DNA of 64,000 nucleotides, taken from NCBI RefSeq assembly GCF_900182635.1, contig NZ_FXTD01000008.1:123459-187458 (forward strand), in the 5' to 3' direction. The position numbers were made by a program, and so were the translations under genes. This DNA comes from Halorubrum cibi. GTDB taxonomy: Archaea > Halobacteriota > Halobacteria > Halobacteriales > Haloferacaceae. A model generated the notes under the pieces. It saw only the letters and a program-made list of their open reading frames with translations, made no database searches and was not told where the DNA came from. Of this stretch, positions 10,577 to 20,880 are shown in pieces; within the stretch, counting starts at the first letter, position 1, and each line of letters begins with the position of its first letter.

Positions 10577-11488
10577 ATGGTACGCAACGTCGCCGGCGAC
10601 ATGGCGGATCTCGACCCCGAGGACTTCTACCTCCTCTCGGGCGTCGAGCAGGGGATGCGCTTCTCTGAGTGGGTTCGCCGCGACAAACTGCCCGACTACG
10701 CCGATCTGACGGCAGAGGAGATCGACTACCGGATCGACCGGTGTCTCGACCGCGAGCTGATAGAACGAAAGACGATCCAGTACGAGGGCTACCAACTCAC
10801 CTTCGAGGGGTACGACGCGCTCGCTCTCCGGACGTTCTCCGAGCGCGGGACGATAGACGGCGTCGGTTCACCGCTCGGTCTCGGCAAGGAGGGCGACGTC
10901 TACGAGGTCCAGTCGTTCAAGCCCCTCGCGCTGAAGTACCACCGCGAGGGGTACACCAACTTCCGGGCGGTCAACCGCGAGCGCGAATACACCGCCGACC
11001 GCGACCACGTCTCGTGGATGTACACCGCGCGAAAGGCCGCCGAACGGGAGTACGAGGCGATGGAGGCGCTGTATCCCGACGTGGCGGTTCCCCGCCCGGT
11101 CGACCACAACCGCCACGCGATCGTGATGGACAAGTTCGCCGGCGTCGAGCTCGCCCGAGCCAAGCTCGAGCCGAAACAGGCGGCGGGCGTCCTCGATCTG
11201 ATCTACCGGGAGCTGGTGACCGCCTACGAACTCGGCTGGATCCACGCGGACGTGTCCGAGCACAACGTCGCCGTCTCGGAGGACGGCGTCACGGTGTTCG
11301 ACTGGCCGCAGGCGGTCCCGACCGACCACGAGAACGCCCGCGAGTTCCTCGAACGCGACGTCGCCAACCTGCTTCGGTACTTCGGTCGGAAGTATCCCCA
11401 CGAGATAGACCGTGAGACCGATACCGCGGCGATCGCCGCGGCGATCGCCGACGGCTCCTTCGAGACGGTTCGATCGTTCGAGAGCTGA
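10577..11488 (+). CDS. rio2: RIO2-type serine/threonine protein kinase
   Basis: A 303-residue atypical kinase involved in small-subunit ribosome maturation in archaea and eukaryotes. The N-terminal winged helix occupies about 1-90. The kinase core has a P-loop-like GKEGDVYEV, the Lys in LALKYHREG, the catalytic HADVSEHNV (Asp base) and the metal-binding VFDW. The chosen ATG begins MVRNVAGDM; an AT-rich TATA-like TTTATAG lies about 60 bp upstream. It stands alone on the plus strand. Confidence 0.92.
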   Translation: MVRNVAGDMADLDPEDFYLLSGVEQGMRFSEWVRRDKLPDYADLTAEEIDYRIDRCLDRELIERKTIQYEGYQLTFEGYDALALRTFSERGTIDGVGSPLGLGKEGDVYEVQSFKPLALKYHREGYTNFRAVNREREYTADRDHVSWMYTARKAAEREYEAMEALYPDVAVPRPVDHNRHAIVMDKFAGVELARAKLEPKQAAGVLDLIYRELVTAYELGWIHADVSEHNVAVSEDGVTVFDWPQAVPTDHENAREFLERDVANLLRYFGRKYPHEIDRETDTAAIAAAIADGSFETVRSFES

Positions 11489-11596
11489 TAAATCACATTC
11501 TGCGATATAGAAATTGTACGTGATGTTGCGAATGCCAGCCAAAACGTACAGAGGAAACTGAACCCAGAGGAGTGAGACCCGGCTACGCGGATGCTA

Positions 11597-12879
11597 CGAA
11601 TTCGACGACGCCGAGATGGTCGTGGTTTTCGGTCGGCGACGCCTCGGGAAGACACGGCTCGTCCAGCACTCGCTCTCCGACCGTGACGACGCAGCGTCTA
11701 TCAGGCCACGGAGACCACCTCGCAGATACAGCTCGACGAGTTCGTCGATGTCGCCTCGGAAAACTTCTCCAGCATCACGCAGATCAAACGGAACTGGGAA
11801 GCGCTGCTCGGATATCTTGGAGATCAGGACGGAATCGTGGTCCTCGACGAATTCCCGTATCATCGAAGCCGACGAGAGCCTCCGTCGTGGTTCAGCGACT
11901 GTGGGAACAGCGGCTCCGGAACGCTGATTCTGATCGGGTCGTCGATCAGTATGATGGAAGAAGGACGCTTCTCGGGAACAGTCCCTTGTATGGGCGATTC
12001 ACCGAACGACTTGACCTCAGACCTCTCAACTTCGCTGCTACACGGGAGTTCGTTCCGAACGAGACCTCGGAAGGACTCTCACCGAGGAAGTCCTCTCCCA
12101 GAAGGGACCTCCATAACGACCCGGGGTACGTGCTTCGCTCCGAACTCACGGACCCGAACCGATACTTTGCGATCCTCACCGCCATCGTCGCGGGAAAGAC
12201 GACGTCGAGCGAGATCGCTCAAGCGATAGGAACCGATGGGAAGCAGATATCCACGTACACACAGAAGTTAGAACGGTTGCGGCTCATCGAGCGGGAGGTC
12301 CCGATCACCGAAGAGAAGGCGAAGTCACGCCGGACGCGCTATCGAATCCTGGATCCGCTGTTCCGGTTCTGATTTTGCTTCGTTTACGGCAAGGAGGATC
12401 GATACGAGCGCCTCGGGGAGAACGCCTACGACGCGGTCATTGAGCTGGATCTCTCGGATTTCGTGAGTCACGAGAGACTCTGCCAAGACGCACTCCCCGG
12501 CCTCTACCCCGCAGAGACGTTCCTCGATATCGGTCGCTGGTGGTACAAGGAACACGAGGTTGACGTCGTCGGATTCAGCACGGACGGGAAGATGGTCGTG
12601 GGGGAGTGCAAGTTCACGAACGCACCGCTTGACTACGGAGCTCTCGCCTCGATCGAAGGCCACGCCGCCGAGATACGCTGGACGCCGGACCGCGGTGAGA
12701 GGGACGCTGAGTACGCCTTATTCACCCGAAATGGTGCGACACAGTCGGTTCGAGAAGCCACGTCCGAGCGCGATGACGTACAACTTTTCGGGCTGGGAGA
12801 TGTTACGGAACACGCGCGTACGCTCTCAAACACACGAGGGCGGGAGATGTTCGATAGCCGCTGCTCAGAATTGAACTAA
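11597..12879 (+). pseudogene. Decayed archaeal ATPase/DUF234-nuclease gene
   Basis: This is a remnant of the same family as the intact gene at 62104-63495. Recognisable pieces are Walker A (VVVFGRRRLGKTRLVQ) in one frame, VLDEFPY and LIGSSISMMEE in a second, and DPGYVLRSELTDPNRYF to LDPLFRF in a third, so at least two frameshifts are needed. A TGA at 12370 replaces the Trp of the paralogue's FRFWFRFLYG. The distal frame continues to the nuclease-like EVDVVGF and VVGECKF. The N-terminal ~35 residues are missing. It lies between rio2 and secY. Confidence 0.88.
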
Positions 12880-12914
12880 TCGCGGAACAGACTAATGGAT
12901 TTTGATAAAACAGC

Positions 12915-12960
12915 GTAAGAACGGCTAGAACGCCCGTTTGCGTTCTAGAACTGTTCTTAC
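12915..12960 (-). terminator. Long stem-loop at the secY stop, terminator candidate
   Basis: An inverted repeat reads GTAAGAAC on the left and GTTCTTAC on the right, with an inner stem CTAGAACGC pairing with GCGTTCTAG. The right edge overlaps the secY stop codon. On the transcript, the stem is followed by a U-rich stretch (CUGUUUUAUC). The position at the end of the 25-gene operon supports a termination or mRNA 3'-stability role. Confidence 0.6.
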
Positions 12961-14435
12961 TCGTTTCCGAACATCTGGCGCATCATCGGATGCATCTCCA
13001 TGAGCTGCTCTTCGGCGATCTCCTCGTACAGCTTGTACGTGATCGAGACCGCGAGGAGCAGCCCGGTACCGGAGACCTGTCCGATGGTGCCGAGTAAGTT
13101 CGCCATCACGGCGAGCAGCCCGACGAGCGCGCCGCCGATGACGGTCACCTGCGGGATGTAGCGCTCCATGACCTTCTCGACGACCTGCGGGTTCCGCCGG
13201 AATCCGGGAATCTGCATCCCGGAGTTCTGGATCTGCTGGGCGGTCGCCTCCGGCCCCATGCCGGTGGTCTCGACCCAGAAGATCGCGAAGACCGCCCCGC
13301 CGACGACCATGAACGTCAGGTCGATGGCGAGCCGAACGGCGATCATCCACGGCTCGACCGACGCCGGGATCTCGCCGAGGAACCACATCCACTCCGTCCG
13401 CGCTTGGATCGGATTCAAGTAGTAGAACAGCCCGGAGAGGGGTTCGCCCTGGTCGCTGTACTCGCCGAGCCACGCGGGCATCCCCGCCCACTGCGAGGAG
13501 AGGATCTGCCCGAGGAACTGGACGTTCGCCTGAAGTGCGCGAACGAGGATCATCGGCAGGACGGACGCGTAGATGAGCTTCACCGGGAATCGTCCCCGAG
13601 CGCCCTTCACGCGGGCGTGTGACAGCGGGATCTCGACGCGGACCGACTCCGCGTACACGACGATCCCGAAGATGAACACCGTCGTGAACAGCGCCAGGAC
13701 GTTACCGGGGTCGAAAAGCAAGTTCTGGAGACCCTCGGCCGTGAACGGCGACAGCGAGACGGGGACGTCGCCGAAGACGATCCCGTACCAGCTCGCGAAG
13801 AAGCCGGGGGCGCCGAGCGCCGAGAAGCTGAAGAAGCCGCCGACGATCTGCTGGCTCACGGCGGCGATGATGAACAGCCCCACGCCGGAGCCGACGCCCC
13901 ACTTGCTCACGATCTCGTCCATGAACAGGATGAGGACGCCGCCGACGAAGATCTGTGCGAAGATCAGGACTTGGACGCCGAACTCGCCGATCCCGAGCGC
14001 CTGTCCGACGGCCTGATCGGCTGGAAGGAACTCGCCGGTGAACACCATCGGTGCGGCCGTAAGGGCCGTGACGATGACCACCAGAAGCTTCTGGAGGCCC
14101 TGATAGAGGACCTGATCGCGCGGGTCGTCCGTGTCGAGCCCGAGCAAGTTCGCGCCGCCGAGCAGCTGTAAGACGATGGACGCCGTGACGATCGGACCGA
14201 TTCCGACCTGTAACAGCGAGCCCGACTCTCCGGCCAACACCGAGCGGAACTGCCCGAAGAAGTCGCTCCCCTGTCCGGCCGCCAGGCCGAACGGGTTGAT
14301 GTTGGTCAAAAAGAAGTAGACGAGCAGGATCCCCGCCGTCCACATGAGCTTGCGTCTGAACGGGACGTGCCCCGCAGGTCGCTCCACGACGGGCATCCGC
14401 GAGAGCACCGGTTCGGCGACCTCCTTCCAACTCAT
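12957..14435 (-). CDS. secY: Preprotein translocase subunit SecY
   Basis: A 492-residue channel-forming subunit of the SecYE-beta translocon in the cytoplasmic membrane. Ten hydrophobic spans are visible. Family blocks include the N-terminal PFRRKLMWTAGILLVYFF, the plug-region segment after it and the SITYKLYEEIAEEQLMEM C-terminus. It is the last gene of the S10/spc cluster, 2 bp after L15. No adenylate kinase gene follows it here; a decayed ATPase gene lies downstream instead. Confidence 0.97.
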   Translation of the reverse strand: MSWKEVAEPVLSRMPVVERPAGHVPFRRKLMWTAGILLVYFFLTNINPFGLAAGQGSDFFGQFRSVLAGESGSLLQVGIGPIVTASIVLQLLGGANLLGLDTDDPRDQVLYQGLQKLLVVIVTALTAAPMVFTGEFLPADQAVGQALGIGEFGVQVLIFAQIFVGGVLILFMDEIVSKWGVGSGVGLFIIAAVSQQIVGGFFSFSALGAPGFFASWYGIVFGDVPVSLSPFTAEGLQNLLFDPGNVLALFTTVFIFGIVVYAESVRVEIPLSHARVKGARGRFPVKLIYASVLPMILVRALQANVQFLGQILSSQWAGMPAWLGEYSDQGEPLSGLFYYLNPIQARTEWMWFLGEIPASVEPWMIAVRLAIDLTFMVVGGAVFAIFWVETTGMGPEATAQQIQNSGMQIPGFRRNPQVVEKVMERYIPQVTVIGGALVGLLAVMANLLGTIGQVSGTGLLLAVSITYKLYEEIAEEQLMEMHPMMRQMFGNE

Positions 14436-14437
14436 CG

Positions 14438-14935
14438 TTACGCCTCGTCAGTCTCGTCGTCGGAAGTGTTTTCTGCTTCGTCGGCGGCTTCCTCGGCGCG
14501 CTCCGAGAGCGTCGCCTCCCCGCCGGCGGACTCGATCCCCTCGACCGCCCCGGCCGTGAACGCGTCGGCGGTGACGCGGAGCTCGCGGCGGACCTGTCCG
14601 CCGCCGAGCACCTTCACCACGTCGGCGTCGTGACCGTCCTCGACGACGTCGCGGGCGTCGATGACGTACGCGTCGCCGTCCTCCTCGGCGAGGCCCTCCG
14701 CGACGTACAGCGCTGCGTCCTCGTCGAGCTTCTGGGCTTTGACCTCGAGGACGTTCGTCTTGGAGTCCTCGGGCCGCTTGAAGCCGTGCTTGCCGAGCGG
14801 TCCGTAGTTGTGGTACTCGTGTTTCGATCGACCGGCCGCACCGCGACCTCCGCGGTGACCGGCGCCGCGCCGGTTCTTGTGCGTGCCGCCTCCGTGCGTC
14901 CGGGAGCCGCGCTGTCGGCGTTTCTTGCTCGTCAT
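14438..14935 (-). CDS. rplO: 50S ribosomal protein L15
   Basis: A 165-residue uL15. It begins MTSKKRRQRGSRTHGGG, followed by the basic Gly-rich KNRRGAGHRGGRGAAGRSKH typical of L15. The C-terminal part (VKVLGGGQVRRELRVTADAFT) is the globular domain, followed by an acidic tail of about 25 residues. Its ATG overlaps the L30 stop by 4 bp, and secY follows after 2 bp. Confidence 0.97.
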   Translation of the reverse strand: MTSKKRRQRGSRTHGGGTHKNRRGAGHRGGRGAAGRSKHEYHNYGPLGKHGFKRPEDSKTNVLEVKAQKLDEDAALYVAEGLAEEDGDAYVIDARDVVEDGHDADVVKVLGGGQVRRELRVTADAFTAGAVEGIESAGGEATLSERAEEAADEAENTSDDETDEA

Positions 14936-15396
14936 CGCATCGCCTCCAGGAGCGCGTCGATCTCCTCGGTGGAGTGGCGTCCGAGTTCGCCACCCTCCAC
15001 GATCGGGTGTTTGATGCCGTCGTGACCGCCGCGCGGGGCGTGGAGACGGAGCGTCGGGGAGAGACCCTGCTCGCGCAGCGTCGTCTCCTCGGCGACGACC
15101 GCCTCGGCCAGCGCCGCCACGTCGTCGTAGTCGGTGTGTTCCGCGATCCACTCGTCGTCGACGTCGGCGTCGCCCTCGAGGGGCTCGCCGCGCCGCTCGA
15201 TCGTGGCCGTCACCGTCTCGACGCTCGGCTCGCCGAAGGCGACCAGATCGTTCACCTTCGTGATCATGCCGCGGTAGGAGTCGGTCTCCGGAACGAACGT
15301 CGCGTGGTTGACGCGCCCGACGTTCAGCATGTCGAGCGTGTCGACGACGCCTTCGTTCACGTTGACCTCTCCGCGGAGTTGAACGATCGCCTGCAT
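14932..15396 (-). CDS. rpmD: 50S ribosomal protein L30
   Basis: A 154-residue archaeal uL30, longer than the roughly 60-residue bacterial protein. The start [15 protein letters not shown], the TLDMLNVGRVNHATFVP block and the C-terminal extension with GLSPTLRLHAPRGGHDGIKHP are typical of archaea. The ATG overlaps the S5 stop by 1 bp and its own stop overlaps L15 by 4 bp. Confidence 0.97.
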   Translation of the reverse strand: MQAIVQLRGEVNVNEGVVDTLDMLNVGRVNHATFVPETDSYRGMITKVNDLVAFGEPSVETVTATIERRGEPLEGDADVDDEWIAEHTDYDDVAALAEAVVAEETTLREQGLSPTLRLHAPRGGHDGIKHPIVEGGELGRHSTEEIDALLEAMR

Positions 15397-16043
15397 CACT
15401 CGCTCACCTCGTCGTAGTGGACCTGGCGCGCGTGCTGGGGCGTGCGGGACTGCGCCGCGTTCTCCAGCGCGTTGAACGTCGCCTTCGCGAGGTTCACCGT
15501 CGTCCGGGTGTTGCCGTCGGAGTTCGTCCAGGCGTCCTCGACGCCGGCGAGCTCTAAGATGTTCCGCACCGTCTCCGCGGCGGCCAGCCCGAGTCCCTGC
15601 GGGGCGGGCTTTATCTCCACCGTGACGGAGCCGGCCTTCCCCTTCGCCGTCCGGGTCAGCGAGTTCGTGCCGCCGGGCTGGTCCTCCCACGAGCCCGAGC
15701 CGCGGTCGACCTCGATGACGTTCAGCTTCGCGACGTCGATCGCCTTCTGGATCGCGCCGCCGACCTGGTCGTCCCGCGCCTGCGCGTATCCGAGGTAGCC
15801 GTCGCGGTTGCCCACCGCCACGACGCACCGGAACTTCACGCGTCGGCCGGAGTCGGTCATGCGCTGGACCATGTTGATGTCCAGCACCTCGTCTTCGAGC
15901 CCCGGAAGGAGCTGGTCGACGATCTCGGCCTCCTTCAACGGGAGGCCGGAGTCGAGCGCCTGTTCCATCGACGTGATGTCGCCGTCCTGTACCTTGCGGC
16001 CGAGCCGCGTTCGCGGTTCCCAGCCGTCGTTGTGTCTACTCAT
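15396..16043 (-). CDS. rpsE: 30S ribosomal protein S5
   Basis: A 215-residue uS5. The N-terminal extension ([20 protein letters not shown]) is archaeal/eukaryotic. The dsRNA-binding-like domain ([19 protein letters not shown]) and the C-terminal domain ([21 protein letters not shown]) are intact. It overlaps L18 by 8 bp and L30 by 1 bp. Confidence 0.97.
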   Translation of the reverse strand: MSRHNDGWEPRTRLGRKVQDGDITSMEQALDSGLPLKEAEIVDQLLPGLEDEVLDINMVQRMTDSGRRVKFRCVVAVGNRDGYLGYAQARDDQVGGAIQKAIDVAKLNVIEVDRGSGSWEDQPGGTNSLTRTAKGKAGSVTVEIKPAPQGLGLAAAETVRNILELAGVEDAWTNSDGNTRTTVNLAKATFNALENAAQSRTPQHARQVHYDEVSE

Positions 16044-16593
16044 GGTCCTCCTGTAGCTCGTCGAGCACGGTATCGAAGTGCTCGGGTAACTCGCCGGCGT
16101 CGAACTCCCCGCTGTACAGCGGCTCGTCGAGCTGCTCGGCGTACGCGGCGATGTGCTCGCCTCGCGTGCGCGACCAGTCGGCCAGCACGTCGTCGTTGTG
16201 GGGGATCTCGAGGCCCGCGTCGATCGCTCCTTCCTGTACCGCGAACGTCTTGTTGCCGGGCGTCGCCGTGTTGAGCCCGATGTCGAGGACGGCCTCCTCG
16301 AGGCCGGCCTCGACCGCGCGAGCGCCCGCGAGGTATCCCGTGAGGTACGCGCTGGGGAGGTTGCCCGTAGGGGCTTCCCAGCCGTACTCCGCGAGGTCCT
16401 CGCTGGAGGCGGCCGCGTGGGTCTCGTCGCCGTCGGGTCCGGGAGTGACCAGCTGCGCCCTGACGTGAGCGTTGCTCACCCGGGCGACCAGGCGAGGCTT
16501 GCCCGATTTCAGCAGGCGCAACCTCTGGTGGTAGTCCGTCCGGACCTCTCGGCGACGACGCATCGGCACCTTGTATCGTGGTCCTGTCGCCAT
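16036..16593 (-). CDS. rplR: 50S ribosomal protein L18
   Basis: A 185-residue archaeal uL18, a 5S rRNA-binding protein. It has [28 protein letters not shown] at the N-terminus and [18 protein letters not shown]. The central [26 protein letters not shown] block is the archaeal form. The ATG overlaps the L19e stop by 1 bp. Confidence 0.97.
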   Translation of the reverse strand: MATGPRYKVPMRRRREVRTDYHQRLRLLKSGKPRLVARVSNAHVRAQLVTPGPDGDETHAAASSEDLAEYGWEAPTGNLPSAYLTGYLAGARAVEAGLEEAVLDIGLNTATPGNKTFAVQEGAIDAGLEIPHNDDVLADWSRTRGEHIAAYAEQLDEPLYSGEFDAGELPEHFDTVLDELQEDHE

Positions 16594-17054
16594 TAGTCGT
16601 TCACCTCGTAACCGTACTGCGTCCGGATGTACGCCTCCAGCCGAGCGACGTCCTCGAACTCGCCGCCGCTCGCCTTGTTGTAGAGCGTGCGGTACTCCGT
16701 GGCGTCGAGGACGTCCTCCCCGTCACGGAGTTCCTTCAGGCGAGCTCGCTGTGCGCGGATCCGCGCCTTCCAGTCGTCTTTGGTGTTCTGTCGCGCGCCG
16801 GCTTTCCCCTTCCGGGAACCGGCACCCTTCTTGTGGCCGTACGAGCGCTTCTCCGCGCGCTCGCGGGCCCGACCGCGGGAGTTCGTCTTCGCGTCTTTCG
16901 CGCGGATCGTTCCCTGCTCGATGAGCTCGCGAACGTCCTCGCGGGTGATCGCGTCCTCGATCTCCTCCTGTGCCTCGGGGTCGAGCCAGACGCGGCCCTT
17001 GCCGACGTCGAGTTCGTCCGCGGCCAGTCGTTTCTGCGCCTTCAGATCACTCAT
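16593..17054 (-). CDS. rpl19e: 50S ribosomal protein L19e
   Basis: A 153-residue eL19, found only in archaea and eukaryotes. The N-terminus [26 protein letters not shown] and the basic helix [26 protein letters not shown] (about 75-98) are diagnostic. It overlaps L32e by 8 bp and L18 by 1 bp within the spc part of the operon. Confidence 0.97.
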   Translation of the reverse strand: MSDLKAQKRLAADELDVGKGRVWLDPEAQEEIEDAITREDVRELIEQGTIRAKDAKTNSRGRARERAEKRSYGHKKGAGSRKGKAGARQNTKDDWKARIRAQRARLKELRDGEDVLDATEYRTLYNKASGGEFEDVARLEAYIRTQYGYEVND

Positions 17055-17757
17055 CGTCCACCTCCACCTCGACGTAGGTCGGGTTCAACACGCGGATGTC
17101 GCGCTCCTCCGCCTCGTCCTCGATCAGTTCGCGCTTGCGACCGCCGACCTTCGAGGCGATCCGCACCGCCTGCGTGTCGCCGTCGACGCCCTCGAGGTCG
17201 TCCGTGTTGTGAACGCGGACCTCCTCGAAACCGCTCGGGTGGAGGTCGCGCGAGGCCGTCGGCGAGCGGAAGCCCGCCTCGACGACGGGACCCTTCGCCT
17301 TCATGCGACGGCGCTGCTTGGAGAGCCCGCCGCGCGGCTTGCGCCACGACGTCGGGATCCGCTTTTTCTTGTGGTAGTCCTGCCGGTTGAACTGCGGTTT
17401 CCCCTCGCGGTGCTTCTGTGCGAGCGCGCGAGCGGTCTCCTCGTCCAGGTCCGGCGTCTTCTCGGCGTGGCCGCGGGGACGAAGCTCCGTCTCGACCTCC
17501 TCGTCGGACTCGGCCGCCGCGGCCTCCTCCTCCTCGTCGGTCTCGTCTTCGATCTCCGCTTCGGCCTCCTCGTCGACCTCCAGACCGCCGACGTCGGCTT
17601 TGATACGCGCGGCGAGCGCGTTGCCGACGCCGTCGACCTCGGAGAGCTCCGACTGGGAGGCGGCCTTCACGTCCTCGACCGTCTCGTAGCCGGCCTCGCG
17701 AAGCGCGTCCGCCTTCGAGGGACCGACGCCGCTGATGTCTTCGAGTTCGTCTGCCAT
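17047..17757 (-). CDS. rpl32e: 50S ribosomal protein L32e with N-terminal HhH extension
   Basis: A 236-residue eL32. The conserved core (about 130-236) includes [34 protein letters not shown] and [19 protein letters not shown]. The N-terminal ~60 residues ([23 protein letters not shown]) form a helix-hairpin-helix like those of DNA-repair proteins, joined by a long acidic linker; this extension is a known haloarchaeal feature. The start MADELEDI is chosen over an in-frame ATG three codons upstream, leaving a 1-bp gap after L6. Confidence 0.95.
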   Translation of the reverse strand: MADELEDISGVGPSKADALREAGYETVEDVKAASQSELSEVDGVGNALAARIKADVGGLEVDEEAEAEIEDETDEEEEAAAAESDEEVETELRPRGHAEKTPDLDEETARALAQKHREGKPQFNRQDYHKKKRIPTSWRKPRGGLSKQRRRMKAKGPVVEAGFRSPTASRDLHPSGFEEVRVHNTDDLEGVDGDTQAVRIASKVGGRKRELIEDEAEERDIRVLNPTYVEVEVDDE

Positions 17758-17758
17758 G

Positions 17759-18292
17759 TCAGGCACCTCCGGTCGGCTTCTCGACGATGTACACGCCGTC
17801 CTGGAAGACGCGCGTGTCCTTGTCGGTCACCTTGGTCAGCTGTTCGATGTCGGCGGCGGTCTGCCCCACGGCCTCCTTGTCGGAGCCCGAGAGCGTGACC
17901 GTCTCGCCGTCGACCTGTACGTCCGTGTCTCCGCGGATCGGGGTGCGTCGCTGCGCCTTCTCGCCGAGGAAGTTCTCGATGACGACTTCCTCGCCCTCCA
18001 CGCTGACCTGCATCGGGAAGTGGGCGTAGTACACTTCCATCGTGTACTCCCACCCCTCGGTCACGCCGTGGACCATGTTGGAGACGTGGCTCTCGAAGGT
18101 GCCGACCGTGGCGTTCGTCTTCGCGTCCTCGTTCTCCGAGGCGATAACGACAGCACCGTCCTCGACCGACACGTCGATGTCGGGGTACCAGAGGCGTCGC
18201 GTGACGCTCCCGTTCGGCCCCTCGACGGTGAGTTCGAGGTGGTCGGTCTCGGCGGAGACGTCGTCCGGAATCTCGATTTCGACTCTGTTCAT
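17759..18292 (-). CDS. rplF: 50S ribosomal protein L6
   Basis: A 177-residue uL6. It starts [16 protein letters not shown] and has the two-repeat L6 fold, with [25 protein letters not shown] in the middle and the C-terminal [22 protein letters not shown]. It lies 2 bp from S8 and 1 bp from L32e. Confidence 0.97.
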   Translation of the reverse strand: MNRVEIEIPDDVSAETDHLELTVEGPNGSVTRRLWYPDIDVSVEDGAVVIASENEDAKTNATVGTFESHVSNMVHGVTEGWEYTMEVYYAHFPMQVSVEGEEVVIENFLGEKAQRRTPIRGDTDVQVDGETVTLSGSDKEAVGQTAADIEQLTKVTDKDTRVFQDGVYIVEKPTGGA

Positions 18293-18294
18293 TG

Positions 18295-18687
18295 TTAGTA
18301 GACGTATGCGATCACTTGGCCGCCGATGCCCTCCTCGCGGGCCTCGTAGTGGCTCATGACGCCGTGGCTCGTCGTGACGACCAGCGTCCCGTAGTCACGG
18401 GCGGGGAGGTATCGCTTCTCCCACTTCTCGAAGTCGTCCGCACCCGCCGAGTAGCGGGGCTTGACGGCGCCACATTCGTTGATCGCGCCTTTCAGTTCGA
18501 CCTCGAACTTCCCGGCTTTCCCGTCGTCGACGTACTCGAAGCCGTCGACGTACCCGCGGTCGTAGAGGACCTCGAGGACGGAGCCGATGATGTTCGAAGC
18601 GGGCTCTACCGTGTACGACAGGTGGCCAACGCTCTCGGCGTTGTCCACGCCTGCGAGTGCGTTGGCGAATGGATCGTTTCCTGTCAT
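18295..18687 (-). CDS. rpsH: 30S ribosomal protein S8
   Basis: A 130-residue archaeal uS8. MTGNDPFANALAGVDNAE is the typical start, and the C-terminal signature VVTTSHGVMSHYEAREEGIGG is present. An upstream in-frame extension is rejected because it reads through the S14 gene. Gaps are 2 bp on both sides. Confidence 0.97.
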   Translation of the reverse strand: MTGNDPFANALAGVDNAESVGHLSYTVEPASNIIGSVLEVLYDRGYVDGFEYVDDGKAGKFEVELKGAINECGAVKPRYSAGADDFEKWEKRYLPARDYGTLVVTTSHGVMSHYEAREEGIGGQVIAYVY

Positions 18688-18689
18688 GA

Positions 18690-18863
18690 TCAGCTGTACT
18701 TCTCGAATCCCATGTCTCGAGCGACCTCGCGGAAGCACTGCCGGCAGAGGTTGATGTCGTACTTCCCGACTAACCCCTGCTCGCGGCCGCACCGCCGGCA
18801 GTCGTGCTGCTGGCCGGTGCGTTTCGCCGCGTGCTCGCCCGTCTCGTTGTTCGCTTCGCTCAT
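18690..18863 (-). CDS. rpsN: 30S ribosomal protein S14, zinc form
   Basis: A 57-residue type-Z uS14. Cysteines at 22, 25, 40 and 43 (CRRC and CRQC) form the zinc site, followed by [14 protein letters not shown]. The ATG overlaps the L5 stop by 4 bp. Confidence 0.95.
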   Translation of the reverse strand: MSEANNETGEHAAKRTGQQHDCRRCGREQGLVGKYDINLCRQCFREVARDMGFEKYS

Positions 18864-19384
18864 TCCGTTACCTCAACGTCGAAGTGCGTTTCGAGGAACG
18901 CGACGGCGTCCTCGGCGGTCATCCGGTGGTTCGACGGGATCGAGCGGGTCACCTTGTCGCGCTTGGCGACGCGGTACCCCGGCCGGACGATCGTCGTCGT
19001 CACGTCGAGCCCGTAGATGCCGATGTTCGGGTCGTACTCCTGGCTCGGGAAGTCGGTGTGGTCTTCGACCCCGAAGCTCAGGTTCCCCGTGTCATCGAAC
19101 TGGCTCGCCGAGACGTCGACGAGGTCCAGTGCGGTCTCGAGGAACGTGTGGGCGTCCTCGCCGCGCAGCGTCACCTTGACGCCGATCGGGTCGCCCTTGC
19201 GGATCCCGAACTCGGCGATGGTGCGCTTGGAGGTGGTCCGGACCGACTGCTGGCCCGTGATTTCCTCGATGATGTTCTCGGCGTCCGCGAGCGGCTCACC
19301 GCCCTGACCGACGCCCATGTGGACGACGACCTTCTCCAGGTACGGCTCGCGCATCTCGTGGGACGCGCTCTCGGCGTCACTCAT
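18860..19384 (-). CDS. rplE: 50S ribosomal protein L5
   Basis: A 174-residue uL5, a 5S rRNA-binding protein. Family blocks are [24 protein letters not shown]-equivalent [31 protein letters not shown] and [21 protein letters not shown]. The start [10 protein letters not shown] is chosen over an ATG three codons upstream. It overlaps the S4e end by 8 bp. Confidence 0.96.
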   Translation of the reverse strand: MSDAESASHEMREPYLEKVVVHMGVGQGGEPLADAENIIEEITGQQSVRTTSKRTIAEFGIRKGDPIGVKVTLRGEDAHTFLETALDLVDVSASQFDDTGNLSFGVEDHTDFPSQEYDPNIGIYGLDVTTTIVRPGYRVAKRDKVTRSIPSNHRMTAEDAVAFLETHFDVEVTE

Positions 19385-20126
19385 CGTCCTCACCCGCCTC
19401 GTCGGCGTCGGCGGACTCCGCCGCCGCGTCCTCGTCGCCGGTGAAGTTCTCGTCGATGACGACGACGTACTCCTCGACCGTCTCGTAGCCGTCCTCGTCG
19501 TCGTCGACGACGACCGTGTTGGAACCGGAGCCGAGCGTGACGTCGATCGTCTCGATCTCGCCGATCCGACCGGCGTGCTGGCCGGTGGTAGCGGTGACGA
19601 GCGCGCCCTCCTCGTACTCGAAGTGGGCGACGACGTCCTTGGACTCGTTGTCGATGACGATCGAGTCCTTGGTGTCGTACTCGGTGCCGGCGTCCACGCG
19701 GACGTTCGTCCCGTCGTGAAGCGTCAGCTGGGCGTCCCCGCCGGGGACGACCGTCTTGTTCGTCACCTTCCCGAGTCGACTGCTCGCGGACTCCTCGTCG
19801 ACGGGCGTCAGCGCGAGCCGACCCCCCTCGTCGGGGAAGACGCGGAAGAACTCCCCGCGGACGGGGAACGCCAGGATGTCGAACATCCCGATCGGACGCT
19901 GCTCGTCCGACACCGCGTCCCCGTTCACGAGAACCGAGTCGTTGTTCAGCGCGTAGCGCGCCTCCTTCGTCGAGTCGACGTAGCCGAGCACGTCCCGCAG
20001 CAGGACGACGAGCGGGACGCCAGCCTCGCCGTGCGGGCCTGCGCCGGCCTTCACGGTGAACGTCTGGGTCTTCCGCTCGACCGGCCAGGAGTTCGGTACC
20101 GCCAGTCGTTTCTGATGTCGCGTCAT
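19377..20126 (-). CDS. rps4e: 30S ribosomal protein S4e
   Basis: A 249-residue eS4, archaeal/eukaryotic. It starts [21 protein letters not shown], with an S4-like RNA-binding segment ([21 protein letters not shown]) and a KOW-like region ([13 protein letters not shown]). An acidic C-terminal tail follows. The ATG overlaps the L24 stop by 4 bp. Confidence 0.96.
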   Translation of the reverse strand: MTRHQKRLAVPNSWPVERKTQTFTVKAGAGPHGEAGVPLVVLLRDVLGYVDSTKEARYALNNDSVLVNGDAVSDEQRPIGMFDILAFPVRGEFFRVFPDEGGRLALTPVDEESASSRLGKVTNKTVVPGGDAQLTLHDGTNVRVDAGTEYDTKDSIVIDNESKDVVAHFEYEEGALVTATTGQHAGRIGEIETIDVTLGSGSNTVVVDDDEDGYETVEEYVVVIDENFTGDEDAAAESADADEAGEDDE

Positions 20127-20479
20127 TCGTTGTCCTCCTGGAGCCGCGCCTCGCGGCGGTCGTCCGAGAGGTCCAGATCCGTCACGCGGACGTTGCTCGC
20201 CGGGATCGGACGGGGAGCCTCTTCCCCGTCCGCCCGCTCGACGGTGACGTCCTCGACGGTGATCCGCTCGGCGGAGAGATCCACCGAGAGGACCTCCGCT
20301 TCGGTCCCCGCGGCGTCGCCGCGGAGCACCTCGACGGTGTCGCCCGCGTTGACGCGGACGCTCCGCTGGCCGTACTCCTCGCGGAGCTCGGGCGTGAGCG
20401 GGGATCGGACCTTCCGTTGCCGCTCGTGAAGCGACGCGGTCTCCGACTGTTTTCGTTGTTTGCGTGGCTGTTTCGTCAT
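20123..20479 (-). CDS. rplX: 50S ribosomal protein L24
   Basis: A 118-residue archaeal uL24. It has the basic N-terminus [11 protein letters not shown] and the KOW motif [27 protein letters not shown] (about 41-66). The start follows the L14 stop by 2 bp. The longer open frame upstream belongs to a shadow of L14. Confidence 0.96.
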   Translation of the reverse strand: MTKQPRKQRKQSETASLHERQRKVRSPLTPELREEYGQRSVRVNAGDTVEVLRGDAAGTEAEVLSVDLSAERITVEDVTVERADGEEAPRPIPASNVRVTDLDLSDDRREARLQEDNE

Positions 20480-20481
20480 GG

Positions 20482-20880
20482 TTACACGATCATCGTCGCG
20501 GTGGACGCGATGCTCCCGTAGCGCTCGGCGACCTCGCGGGCGACGGGACCTTTGATCTCCGTGCCCCGCGGCTCGTCGAGGTCGTCGATGATCACGGCCG
20601 CGTTGTCCTCGAACTTCACGCGCGTGCCGTCGGGACGGCGGATCGACTTGCGCTGGCGGACGACGACCGCCTCCAGCACCTGCCGCCGCATCTCGGGCGT
20701 CCCCTTGGTGACCGAGACGGTCACCTTGTCGCCGATACCTGCCTTCGGGTGGCGGTTCTTCGTGCCGGAGTAGCCGGCGACGGAGATCACCTTCAGCTCG
20801 CGCGCGCCGGTGTTGTCGGCGCACGTGATGAGAGAGCCCTTCGAGAGGCCCTGCGTGACGTCGGCTTTGAGCGCCTCCAT
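20482..20880 (-). CDS. rplN: 50S ribosomal protein L14
   Basis: A 132-residue uL14 at the subunit interface. [32 protein letters not shown] opens it, and [27 protein letters not shown] is the central signature. A GTG directly upstream of the ATG is an alternative start; either overlaps the S17 stop. Confidence 0.96.
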   Translation of the reverse strand: MEALKADVTQGLSKGSLITCADNTGARELKVISVAGYSGTKNRHPKAGIGDKVTVSVTKGTPEMRRQVLEAVVVRQRKSIRRPDGTRVKFEDNAAVIIDDLDEPRGTEIKGPVAREVAERYGSIASTATMIV

